DNA of 15,414 nucleotides from Actinomycetes bacterium (lineage in GTDB: Bacteria > Actinomycetota > Acidimicrobiia > Acidimicrobiales > Microtrichaceae), in the NCBI GenBank assembly GCA_023389745.1, contig JAEWED010000161.1:1-15414 (forward strand). The letters run 5' to 3'. Of the stretch, positions 5,271 through 12,837 are shown in pieces. Each line of letters begins with the position of its first letter. The stretch's first letter is position 1. The notes beneath the pieces were generated by a model. That model did no database searches and was not told the DNA's origin. It worked only from the letters and a program-made list of their open reading frames with translations. The position numbers and the translations under genes were made by a program.

Positions 5271-7112
5271 ATGTCCCGACGACGACCGACGACTCGCTTC
5301 CTGGCCACCGCCGTGGTCGTGGGCGCGGCGCTGCTCGCCGCAGCGTGCTCCGGCGGTGACGGCGACGACGAGTCCGGCGACGGGACCGACCCGCGACGTG
5401 GCGACTGCATCACCGTCGACGTCGCGGTCAGCTCGGAGAAGATCGACCTGCTCGGTGACCTGGCCGACCGGTTCAACGACTCGTCCGATGCGGAGCTCGA
5501 CGGCGAGTGCATCTTCGTCGAGGTCCGCTCCAAGGCGTCCGGTGCCGCCATGACCGCGCTGGCCGAGGGCTGGAACGAGGCCGACGACGGCCCGCTGCCC
5601 ACCATCTGGTCGCCGGCGTCCAGCTCGTGGGGCACGATCCTCAACCAGGAGCTCGCTGATGCCGGCAAGGAGCCGATGGCTCCGGACGACCCGACGCCGT
5701 TCATGCTCACCCCCCTCGTCATCGCCATGCCGAAGCCGATGGCCGAGGCCCTCGGATGGCCCGAGACGCCGATCGGCTGGAAGGACGTGCTGGCGCTGTC
5801 GCAGTCCGAGGGCGGCTGGGCCGAGTACAGCCATCCCGAGTGGGGCGAGTTCCGTCTGGGCAAGACCAACCCGAACTTCTCGACGTCGGGCCTCTCTGCG
5901 CTGATCGCCCAGACCTACGCGGCGACCGGCAAGACCTCGGGGCTGTCCGCCGAGGACCTGGCCAACCCGGCGGTCGTCCAGTACGGCACCGACATCGAGT
6001 CCTCGGTGGTCCACTACGGCGACATCACGATGACGTTCCTGAACAACTGGTTCCGGGCCGATCGGCGCGGCACGGCGCTGACGTACGCGAGCGCCGTGGC
6101 CGTCGAGGAGAAGTCGCTCATCGACTACAACAAGGGCAATCCCGACGGGGTGCTGTCCCAGGGTGAAGAGCCCCGGCCGCCTCGCACGCCGCTGGTCGCC
6201 ATCTACCCGGAGGAGGGCACGCTCTACTCCGACAACCCGTTCTTCATCCTCGACGCCCAGTGGGTCACCCCGCAGCAGCGTGAGGCCGCCGAGAAGTTCC
6301 AAGAGTACGTGCAGCGCCCCGAGAACCAGGAGCGGGTGCTCGAGTACGGCTTCCGCCCCGGCAACCCCGAGGTCACCGTCGACGACCCGATCGTCGCGGC
6401 GAACGGCGTCGACCCGGACCAGCCGGCGACCCTGCTCGAGGTACCCACCGGTCAGGTGATGGTCGACCTGCTCGACACGTGGGCCCAGCAGCGAAAGGGC
6501 GCCAGGGTCATGCTGGTGCTCGACGTCTCCGGCTCGATGGGAGAACCGGCCGACCGCGACGATCCCGACGGCCCGACCCGGCTCGATCTGGCCAAGGAGG
6601 CGGTGATCGACGGGCTCGACGACTTCAAGCCCGAAGACCTCGTCGGCCTGCGCATCTTCACCACCGACGACGACGGACGCCCCGTGGTCGAGGACCTCTC
6701 CCCCGTCGCCCCCATCGGACCCAACCGAGAAGCCCTGGTCCGACAGGTGACCAACCTGATCCCCCGGCGCGGCACCCCGCTCTACGAGGTGACCCAGACC
6801 AGCTACGACCAGATGCTCGAGCAGTACGACCCGTCGCTGATCAACGCGGTGATCGTCCTGACCGACGGCGAGAACGACGACGGCAACCAGGCCGACGACC
6901 GCGAGCAGTTCGAGTCCCTGCTGAACGACGTGAAGACGAACAGCGACGGTGAGAACTCGAAACCCGTGCGCATCTTCACCGTCGCCTACGGCTCCGGGGC
7001 CGACCCCCGCGAGCTGCGACAGATCGCCGAGGCGTCGAACGCCACGGCCTACCAGGCGAGCGACGCGACGACGATCAACCAGGTCTTCGCCGCGGTGATC
7101 AGCAACTTCTGA
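5271..7112 (+). CDS. Lipoprotein with solute-binding-like and VWA domains
   Basis: A 613-residue predicted lipoprotein. The signal peptide starts with an Arg-rich n-region, then a hydrophobic core, and ends in a lipobox LLAAAC with Cys26 as lipid site. A Gly/Asp-rich linker leads into a solute-binding-like domain (about 45-400) with the VAVSSEKIDLLGDLADRFN type of opening and Cys46/Cys80 as a possible disulfide. A VWA domain follows (about 412-610) with a complete MIDAS: DVSGS at 418-422, Thr502 in RRGTPLYE, and Asp532 in LTDGEND. This is the domain order of the 'substrate-binding and VWA domain' proteins common in actinobacteria, whose function is not known. ATG 5271 has GAGG with a 5-nt spacer. 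The VWA domain should lie outside the membrane, so it is not an obvious direct partner of the cytosolic ATPase two genes upstream. The domain call is firm, the role unknown. Confidence 0.9.
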   Translation: MSRRRPTTRFLATAVVVGAALLAAACSGGDGDDESGDGTDPRRGDCITVDVAVSSEKIDLLGDLADRFNDSSDAELDGECIFVEVRSKASGAAMTALAEGWNEADDGPLPTIWSPASSSWGTILNQELADAGKEPMAPDDPTPFMLTPLVIAMPKPMAEALGWPETPIGWKDVLALSQSEGGWAEYSHPEWGEFRLGKTNPNFSTSGLSALIAQTYAATGKTSGLSAEDLANPAVVQYGTDIESSVVHYGDITMTFLNNWFRADRRGTALTYASAVAVEEKSLIDYNKGNPDGVLSQGEEPRPPRTPLVAIYPEEGTLYSDNPFFILDAQWVTPQQREAAEKFQEYVQRPENQERVLEYGFRPGNPEVTVDDPIVAANGVDPDQPATLLEVPTGQVMVDLLDTWAQQRKGARVMLVLDVSGSMGEPADRDDPDGPTRLDLAKEAVIDGLDDFKPEDLVGLRIFTTDDDGRPVVEDLSPVAPIGPNREALVRQVTNLIPRRGTPLYEVTQTSYDQMLEQYDPSLINAVIVLTDGENDDGNQADDREQFESLLNDVKTNSDGENSKPVRIFTVAYGSGADPRELRQIAEASNATAYQASDATTINQVFAAVISNF

Positions 7113-7125
7113 CGACGGCGGCGAC

Positions 7126-9561
7126 ATGACCCCATCCAGCGACATGACCGACGAACCATCGCTCGGCGATGCGTTCTCATTCGGCGACGCGTTCTCACTC
7201 GGCGATGCCGTGTACGAGGCGGAGCTGCGGTTCACGACCCACGGCGTCGTGCACGTGCGCGCCGCCACCTGGGCCGAGCTCGGCTACGGACAGGGCTGGG
7301 CGATCGCTGGTGACCACCTCCCGACGATCGCCGACCAGATCGTCAAGGTGCGCAGCGAACGTTCGCGCTTCCACGGCGTCGGGCACGCCGAGTGCCACCT
7401 GGCCTCGGACCTCGGCTACCTGGCGCTCGGTGTCGTCGAGCGTGCCGCCGACCTGCGTGCCGCGCAGCCGCCGTGGCTGCGCGACCTCGTCACCGGCTAC
7501 GTCGCCGGCTACAACCGGCGTGTCGACGAACGCCTCGCCGAGGGCAGCCTGCCCGAGTGGTGCCGCGGCGCCGAGTGGATCCGCCGCATCGACGAGCTCG
7601 ACCTGTACGCCTACCTGGGCGACGTCGCCCTCATGGGCAGCGGACGCAACCTGGCGCAGCTGATCGGCTGGGCGCAGGCACCGGGTCCCGACGGGCCGTT
7701 CCCGCCGACGTCGCCCGAGGCGCTCAGCGGACCGTCACCGGCGAGCAACGGCTGGGCCGTCGGCGGCGACGTCACCGCCTCGGGTGGCGGCATGGTGCTC
7801 GCCAACCCGCACTTCCCCTGGGGCGGCGAGGCCCGCTTCTGGGAGTGCCACCTCACGATCCCGGGCGAGCTCGACGTGTACGGCGTCTCGCTGCTCGGCG
7901 CGCCGGGTGTCCAGATGGGCTTCAACGCAGGTGTCGCGTGGGCGCACACGTTCTCCAAGGGCCACCGGTTCACCGTCCAGCAGCTGAGCCTCGGCGACGG
8001 CGACCCGACGACGTACCGCTACGGCGACCAGGTCCGGGCGATGACGTCGCGCACTGTCGCCGTCGACGTCCTGCGCGCCCCCGATGCGCCGGGCGACGGC
8101 GCCCTGGAACGCGTCGAGCGGGAGATGTGGAGCACCCACCACGGCCCGATGCTGAACATGCCGCTGCTCGGCTGGGGCATGGACACGGCGTTCTGCTACC
8201 GCGACGCGAACCTCGACAACACGGTCGTGCTCGAGCAGTTCCTCGGGATGTGCCGTGCCCGTGACCTCGACGAGTTCCGCGCCGTCTTCCGCGACGTCAA
8301 GGGCATGCCGTGGGTCAACACCCTCGCCGCGGACCGCCACGGCACCGCGTGGTACGCGGACGGCTCGGCGACCCCCGCGTTGTCCGAGGCGGCCACGCAG
8401 CGCTTCCTGCGACGTCTGGACGAGGACCTGATCGCCGCGCTCGCGTTCGAGAACCGCATCGCCGTGCTCGACGGCGGCGAGCCCGACGACGAGTGGCTCG
8501 TCGACGACGACGCACGGTCGCCGGGTCTGGTCGCGCCGTCCGGGTTGCCGGAGCTCGAGGTGCGCGACGTCGTGGTCAACGCCAACGACTCGCACTGGCT
8601 CAGCCATCCCGAGCGACGCCTCGAGGGCTACCCCGTGCTGTGCGGGCTCGAGCGCACACCTCGCAGCCTGCGCACCCGGCAGAACCTGCGCCTCGCAGCG
8701 ACGCTCGCCCGTCGCGGCGACGTCACGCTCGACGACCTCGAAGCCGCGATCTTCGACAACCGGAGCCTGAGCGCCGAGCTGCTCGTCGATGCCGTGGTGC
8801 AGCGCTGCCGAGCCGCGTCGGACGAGGCCCTCCGCCGAGCGGGCGAGATCCTCGCCGCCTGGGATCGGACCGCATCGCTCGACTCGGTCGGAGCGGTGCT
8901 CTGGCGCGAGTTCATGGGCGGCTTCGACGACCAGTCGTGGAAGGCCGGCAACGGGCTCTTCGCGGAGCCCTGGGACGAGGAGCGGCCCCTCGACACCCCC
9001 GCAGGGCTGGCGCCCGCGCCACCCGCCCCCGGGGGCGACGGTGCGACCGACGCCGACGCCACCCCCGATCCGATCCTGTCGGCCATGTCGACGGCGTTGG
9101 TGCTGCTCGAGGCCGCAGGGGTCGCCCCCGACGCTCCGCTCGGAGCGGTCCAGTGGGCGGTCCGGGGTGACGAGCACGTCGCGGTGCCCGGCGGTGGCGA
9201 GGCCGAAGGACTGCTCAACGTCGTCGTGCCGGTCGGCGCGCTGTCGTCCACCTCGCTCGAACCACAGGCACCGGCCGCCCCGATCTTCCCGGGTCGTCAG
9301 CGCACCGGGCTCGCAGCGGGCGGGTACCAGGTCACCTACGGCGCCAGCTTCGTCATGCTCGTCGACATGACCCCCGACGGCCCGGTCGGCCGTGGCGTGC
9401 TCGCCTACGGGCAGAGCGGCGACCCGACCTCGCCGCACCACAGCGACGGCACACGGGCCTTCGCCAGGGGCGAGCTGCGTCCGTTGCGCTTCACCGACGA
9501 CGAGATCACCGCCGACCCGGAGCTGACGACCCTCACCCTGCGGTCCGACGACCTGCGGTGA
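7126..9561 (+). CDS. Penicillin/AHL acylase family Ntn-hydrolase without a visible signal peptide
   Basis: An 811-residue protein of the family that includes penicillin G acylase, PvdQ and QuiP, which hydrolyse amide bonds of acyl side chains. In the family the precursor cleaves itself to expose an N-terminal Ser. Here the expected Ser207 sits in PASNGWAVGG. Further family marks are NPHFPW (about 227-232), STHHGPML, and the oxyanion-type Asn487 in VNANDSHW. The alpha part would be about residues 30-206 and the beta part 207-811. Most characterised members are exported, but this N-terminus is acidic (MTPSSDMTDE) with a short LGDAFS repeat and no hydrophobic segment, so the enzyme looks cytosolic or exported in a non-standard way. 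The start may be ATG 7126 or ATG 7144; neither has a strong Shine-Dalgarno. It follows the VWA lipoprotein by 13 nt. The substrate cannot be told from sequence. Confidence 0.9.
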   Translation: MTPSSDMTDEPSLGDAFSFGDAFSLGDAVYEAELRFTTHGVVHVRAATWAELGYGQGWAIAGDHLPTIADQIVKVRSERSRFHGVGHAECHLASDLGYLALGVVERAADLRAAQPPWLRDLVTGYVAGYNRRVDERLAEGSLPEWCRGAEWIRRIDELDLYAYLGDVALMGSGRNLAQLIGWAQAPGPDGPFPPTSPEALSGPSPASNGWAVGGDVTASGGGMVLANPHFPWGGEARFWECHLTIPGELDVYGVSLLGAPGVQMGFNAGVAWAHTFSKGHRFTVQQLSLGDGDPTTYRYGDQVRAMTSRTVAVDVLRAPDAPGDGALERVEREMWSTHHGPMLNMPLLGWGMDTAFCYRDANLDNTVVLEQFLGMCRARDLDEFRAVFRDVKGMPWVNTLAADRHGTAWYADGSATPALSEAATQRFLRRLDEDLIAALAFENRIAVLDGGEPDDEWLVDDDARSPGLVAPSGLPELEVRDVVVNANDSHWLSHPERRLEGYPVLCGLERTPRSLRTRQNLRLAATLARRGDVTLDDLEAAIFDNRSLSAELLVDAVVQRCRAASDEALRRAGEILAAWDRTASLDSVGAVLWREFMGGFDDQSWKAGNGLFAEPWDEERPLDTPAGLAPAPPAPGGDGATDADATPDPILSAMSTALVLLEAAGVAPDAPLGAVQWAVRGDEHVAVPGGGEAEGLLNVVVPVGALSSTSLEPQAPAAPIFPGRQRTGLAAGGYQVTYGASFVMLVDMTPDGPVGRGVLAYGQSGDPTSPHHSDGTRAFARGELRPLRFTDDEITADPELTTLTLRSDDLR
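7162..7215 (+). repeat. 18-bp in-frame tandem repeat at the acylase N-terminus
   Basis: Three 18-bp units (7162-7179, 7180-7197, 7198-7215) of the type ctcggcgatgcgttctca encode LGDAFS-FGDAFS-LGDAVY. Units 1 and 2 differ at two bases; unit 3 diverges at its end. A repeat of this kind can change copy number without breaking the frame. Confidence 0.85.
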
Positions 9562-9603
9562 AGATCACGGACGCGCCGTGCCAGGTGCCAGCATGGGGGC
9601 GAC

Positions 9604-10437
9604 ATGTCGTCGTTCCGTGACCGATTCCTGACCCCGAAGGTCGCCCGTGCCATCACCTCGCCCTCGGCGATCGTGGCCACCGGCGCAGGTGTCGCCGCGG
9701 GAGTGCTGATCGGTCTCAACCCCATCGGGGCCGTCGCCCTCGGCATCGGCGCGTTCGCGGCCCGGGTGCTCGCCGCGGTGCCGCGAGCCCCCAAGCGTCC
9801 GGGCATCAACCCTCGAGCGCTCCAGGACCCGTGGCGCACGGTCATGCAGGAGATCCTCGATGCGAACCGTCGGTTCGACACCGCGCTCGGCGGGGTCCGT
9901 CCGGGTCCGCTGCGCGACCGCCTCGGCCTCATCGGCGAGCGGCTCGAGACGGCGGTCGACGAGGCCTGGCGGATCGCCTCGGCCGGGCAGGCCCTGAGCA
10001 CCGGCCGCAGCCAGATCGACGGCGGCAGGATCGTCGCCGAGCTGCACGCCGCCCAGAACGCGCCTCGCACCGAGCGCAGCGACCAGACCATCGCGGCCAT
10101 CCAGGCACAGCTCGCCTCGGCGGAACGTCTCGACCGGACGATCAACGACACCTACGACCAGCTGCGCCTGCTCGATGCACGCATCGACGAGACCGTGACC
10201 CGCACCGTCGAGCTGTCGGTCACCCAGTCCGACGCGGACGCCGTGGGCGGGCTCGGCGACGAGGTCGAGTCGATCGTCGGCGACATGGAGGCGCTGCGCC
10301 AGGCCGTCGAGGAGACCCGACACGCCTCCGGACCCCCGACCATGCCAGAGGCCGCTGCGCCCCAGACACCGATGCAACCGCCGAGCGACGACACCACCCA
10401 GGGCGGGTCACCGCAGACCGGCTCGGGCAGCGCGTGA
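9604..10437 (+). CDS. Membrane protein with long coiled coil, unknown function
   Basis: A 277-residue protein I do not recognise. Residues about 21-38 and 41-59 form two Gly/Ala-rich hydrophobic segments separated by a short NP turn, a likely membrane hairpin with a cytosolic N-terminus. Residues about 75-240 are charged and helical with heptad-like Leu/Ile/Ala spacing (AAIQAQLASAERLDRTI, YDQLRLLDARIDETV), probably a coiled coil. The last ~35 residues are Pro/Gln/Ser/Gly-rich and disordered. A GGGGG 4 nt before ATG 9604 may serve in initiation. The stop overlaps the murJ start (GTGA), so translation is probably coupled to the flippase gene. The layout (membrane hairpin plus coiled coil) is loosely like XpaC-type proteins found with TelA and SBP-VWA proteins in other actinobacteria, but I see no motif to prove that. 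Confidence 0.8.
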   Translation: MSSFRDRFLTPKVARAITSPSAIVATGAGVAAGVLIGLNPIGAVALGIGAFAARVLAAVPRAPKRPGINPRALQDPWRTVMQEILDANRRFDTALGGVRPGPLRDRLGLIGERLETAVDEAWRIASAGQALSTGRSQIDGGRIVAELHAAQNAPRTERSDQTIAAIQAQLASAERLDRTINDTYDQLRLLDARIDETVTRTVELSVTQSDADAVGGLGDEVESIVGDMEALRQAVEETRHASGPPTMPEAAAPQTPMQPPSDDTTQGGSPQTGSGSA

Positions 10438-12173
10438 CCAGCGTGGGCGACGTCCGCACCGGCGACACGGATCCCGACGACTGGGAGTCCGACGACTGGG
10501 AGTCCGGCGACTGGGATCCCGGCGACCGAAACGAGCGGTGGGACCCCGACGAGTGGTCCGACGAGGCCGCCGACGAGGAGCCGGCCGGCTCCGGCGGTGG
10601 TCGCAGCCTGCTACGTGCCAGCGCCATGCCCGCGGTGGGCACCGCGCTGTCGCGCGTGTCGGGGCTGGTCAGGGTCGCGGCCCTCACGGCGGCGCTCGGG
10701 CTCACCAACGTGGCCGACGTCTACAACCTGGCGAACACCGCGCCCAACATCCTCTACGAGCTGGTCATCGGCGGCGTGCTGTCGTCGACGCTGGTCCCCC
10801 TGTTCATCCACGCCCAGGACGACCCCGAGGACGAGTCCACCTCGGTGATGGTCACCGTGGCGTTCGTCGCGATCACGGCGCTGACGCTGATCGCGGTGAT
10901 CGCCGCCCCGCTGCTGAACCGGCTGTTCGCACTCTCGGTCGACGGGCCCGAACGGGCCAGCCAGATCGCGATCGGCGACGACTTCCTGCTCCTGTTGCTG
11001 CCGCAGGTGTTCTTCTACGGGATGACCACCCTGGCGACCGCGTTGCTGCACGCCCGTCGCCGGTTCGCCGCGCCGGCATTCGCGCCGGTGCTCACCAACG
11101 TCGTCATCTCGATCGCTGCGCTGATCGTCTACCGGATCATCGACCCCGCCCAGGGCGACTCGTCGATGAACACGGTCTACGTGCTGGGCCTCGGCACGAC
11201 CGCCGGCGTCGCAGCGATGGCCGTCGCGCTGCTGCCGGCGATCCGCCGTGCCGGGATCGTGCTGCGTTGGGACTTTCGCCCACGACACCCCGCGGTGAAG
11301 TCCGTCGTCCGTCTGTCGGGCTGGACCGTCGGCTTCGCGATCGCCAACCAGGTCTCGCTGCTCATCGTGCTGACGCTGGCACGCGGCGCGGGGGTCGGTG
11401 CGGTCTCGGCGTACCAGTACGCGTTCATCTTCTTCCAGCTCCCCTACGGGCTGATCGCCGTGTCGATCATGACCGCCGTGCTGCCCGAGCTCGCCACCGC
11501 GGCCCGCAACGGCGACGACGCGGCCTACATCCAGAAGTTCCGCGAGGGGCTCAGCCTGCTGCTCACGTTCATGATCCCTGCCGCCGGGGCCTACCTGTTC
11601 CTCGGCAGGCCGTTGATCGAGATCCTGCTGCAGCGCGGCGAGTTCGACGCGGCGGCCACCCAGGACACCGCCCGCATGTTGCTGGGCTTCAGTGTCGGCC
11701 TGCCGGCGTTCGCGATCTTCCTCTACTGCGTGCGGGCCTTCCACGCCCGACGCAACACCCGCACGCCGTTCTACCTGAACGTCTTCGAGAACGTCCTGAA
11801 CGTCGTGCTGGTCCTGCCGCTGATCGCCGTGCTCGAGACCACCGGGCTCGCGATCGCCTACTCCGTCGCCTACTGGGTGGCCGCCGGTCTCGCCCTGTAC
11901 GTGCTGCAGCGCCACGTCCGAGGGCTGCTCGGCTGGGCCACCGTCGATGTCGTGCTGCGTTCCGTGGTGCTCGGCGCCGCGGTGGTGGTCGCGATCGGGC
12001 TGGCCGAGCAGCGCCTGGTGGGCTCCAGCGGCGCCGTCGTCGAGGTCGCCATCTGCGTGGCGGTGGCGATCCCGGTCTTCGCGGTCTCGACGTTGCTGAT
12101 CCGCCCGATGGGGTTCGAGCCGATCATCGATCGGCTGCTCCCGAGCGGACGCCGGCGCGACGACGCCGGCTGA
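10434..12173 (+). CDS. murJ: Lipid II flippase MurJ (MviN family) with acidic N-terminal extension
   Basis: Polytopic inner-membrane MOP-superfamily protein that moves lipid II across the membrane for peptidoglycan synthesis, 579 residues with about 14 hydrophobic segments. The core begins near residue 60 with SAMPAVGTALSRVSGLVRV, matching the MurJ first helix with conserved Arg, followed by ANTAPNILYELVIGGVLSSTL, the actinobacterial version of the PN..(R)..GGxxSxxxVP motif; QYAFIFFQLPYGL and RAFHARRNTRTPF follow further on. Before the core lies an acidic, Trp-rich cytosolic extension of about 55 residues with DDWES-type repeats. There is no kinase-like C-terminal domain as in mycobacterial MviN. 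GTG 10434 is chosen for its GTGA overlap with the preceding gene; GTG 10443 is possible. The 3' end overlaps the convergent membrane-protein gene by 50 bp. It is the last gene of the co-directional block. Confidence 0.94.
   Translation: MTSVGDVRTGDTDPDDWESDDWESGDWDPGDRNERWDPDEWSDEAADEEPAGSGGGRSLLRASAMPAVGTALSRVSGLVRVAALTAALGLTNVADVYNLANTAPNILYELVIGGVLSSTLVPLFIHAQDDPEDESTSVMVTVAFVAITALTLIAVIAAPLLNRLFALSVDGPERASQIAIGDDFLLLLLPQVFFYGMTTLATALLHARRRFAAPAFAPVLTNVVISIAALIVYRIIDPAQGDSSMNTVYVLGLGTTAGVAAMAVALLPAIRRAGIVLRWDFRPRHPAVKSVVRLSGWTVGFAIANQVSLLIVLTLARGAGVGAVSAYQYAFIFFQLPYGLIAVSIMTAVLPELATAARNGDDAAYIQKFREGLSLLLTFMIPAAGAYLFLGRPLIEILLQRGEFDAAATQDTARMLLGFSVGLPAFAIFLYCVRAFHARRNTRTPFYLNVFENVLNVVLVLPLIAVLETTGLAIAYSVAYWVAAGLALYVLQRHVRGLLGWATVDVVLRSVVLGAAVVVAIGLAEQRLVGSSGAVVEVAICVAVAIPVFAVSTLLIRPMGFEPIIDRLLPSGRRRDDAG
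10476..10520 (+). repeat. 15-bp tandem repeat encoding acidic DW motifs in MurJ
   Basis: Units gacgactgggagtcc (10476-10490), the same again (10491-10505, identical), and ggcgactgggatccc (10506-10520) encode DDWES-DDWES-GDWDP, MurJ residues 15-29. Further WDPDEW-type copies without nucleotide identity follow to about 10560, suggesting older expansion of the same motif. Confidence 0.85.
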
Positions 12174-12738
12174 GCGCAGCGAGCTCGGCGAGCCCCAGGG
12201 TCACCGCGACGAGCGACAACGCCGCGAGCGACTCCCACGGCGTCACCACGTCGCTCACACCGGCGCCCATGGTCGGGGTCTGGACCGACCGAGGGTCCTG
12301 GTGCACGAGCATCACGACGAGCGCCGCGACCGACGTGACCACGAGCGTGCACGACACCAGCACGGCGACGGCACCGGAACGTCCCCGCAGGCGCACACCA
12401 CCGACGACGAGCATCGCCGCGGGGACCAGCAGCGGGAACGCGGCGATCGAGACCAGTCCGAGCGGGACCAGCGAGACGCCCGCGGCGATCACGAGCGACG
12501 GGGTGTGCGAACGCCGACCGATGACGGCGACGGCGCCGGGTGTCGCCAGGACCAGCGCGAACGTCACCGACGAGAGCACCGCTCCGGGTCCACGATCCGC
12601 CGGCGAGGCCGCGACCGTCCGGATGACGCCGACCGCCGCGGCGACGATCCACGACGCGACGATCGCCACGGTGAGCCAGGCGTCGGTGCCACCGCCGTCA
12701 CCGTCCTCGGTTCGACCCGTCGCACGAGAGGAGAACAT
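12124..12738 (-). CDS. Multi-pass membrane protein, unknown function
   Basis: A 204-residue protein with a short hydrophilic N-terminus (about 20 residues, Gly/Asp-rich), then five or six hydrophobic segments (about 21-43, 52-73, 80-114 as one or two, 121-145, 168-190) and an Arg-rich C-terminus RRRRAG that would stay in the cytosol. I recognise no family. ATG 12738 is chosen because the hydrophilic lead and first helix follow it and the region before it is AT-rich and promoter-like; a longer frame to 12876 would run through that promoter region and into tetR. TATGTA lies 7 nt before the ATG, a near match to the leaderless pattern. Its 3' end overlaps the murJ 3' end on the other strand by 50 bp. 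It is divergent from a TetR regulator across a candidate operator, so it may be the regulated gene. The continuous hydrophobic pattern makes it real rather than a shadow. Confidence 0.75.
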   Translation of the reverse strand: MFSSRATGRTEDGDGGGTDAWLTVAIVASWIVAAAVGVIRTVAASPADRGPGAVLSSVTFALVLATPGAVAVIGRRSHTPSLVIAAGVSLVPLGLVSIAAFPLLVPAAMLVVGGVRLRGRSGAVAVLVSCTLVVTSVAALVVMLVHQDPRSVQTPTMGAGVSDVVTPWESLAALSLVAVTLGLAELAALSRRRRAGVRSGAADR

Positions 12739-12740
12739 GG

Positions 12741-12746
12741 TAGAAT
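12741..12746 (+). promoter_or_regulatory. Candidate -10 box for tetR in an AT-richer intergenic stretch
   Basis: TAGAAT on the plus strand fits TANNNT well and lies in the only clearly AT-rich patch here (12732-12764). It would start transcription near 12753, giving a leader of about 85 nt before the preferred tetR start. The overlapping minus-strand sequence (TATGTATTCT) may serve the membrane-protein gene. No clear -35 is visible. Confidence 0.45.
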
Positions 12747-12767
12747 ACATACACCCGTTTGATTCGA

Positions 12768-12783
12768 GGGACAACCGTGTCCC
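12768..12783. promoter_or_regulatory. 16-bp inverted repeat, candidate TetR-family operator
   Basis: GGGACA-ACCG-TGTCCC is a perfect 6-bp inverted repeat with a 4-bp centre, in the gap between the membrane-protein gene and tetR, just downstream of the TAGAAT box. TetR-family operators are commonly short palindromes in such divergent gaps. A second inverted repeat, CGGCCC/GGGCCG with a 7-nt loop, follows at 12783-12801 and may instead fold in the mRNA. Operator function is inferred. Confidence 0.5.
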
Positions 12784-12837
12784 GGCCCACCCCTCGGGCC
12801 GAGCCTCCTTCGGATCGGGATGGCAAGTGGAGTCGCC

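Noticed and set aside
5016..7268. A 750-codon open frame on the minus strand opposite the SBP-VWA gene
   Set aside because: It is low-complexity (Gly/Val/Leu/Arg/Asp-rich) with no family motifs, and lies opposite a gene with a clear lipobox and MIDAS. Long antisense frames are expected at this GC content.
7735..9441. A 568-codon minus-strand open frame opposite the acylase
   Set aside because: No recognisable motif, Arg/Glu/Val-biased composition, and the plus strand has a complete Ntn-acylase signature.
9562..9603. Short hairpin CACGG-ACGCG-CCGTG (9566-9580) between the acylase and the 9604 gene as a terminator
   Set aside because: The stem is only 5 bp and no T tract follows; more likely chance in GC-rich DNA, so the block is treated as continuous.
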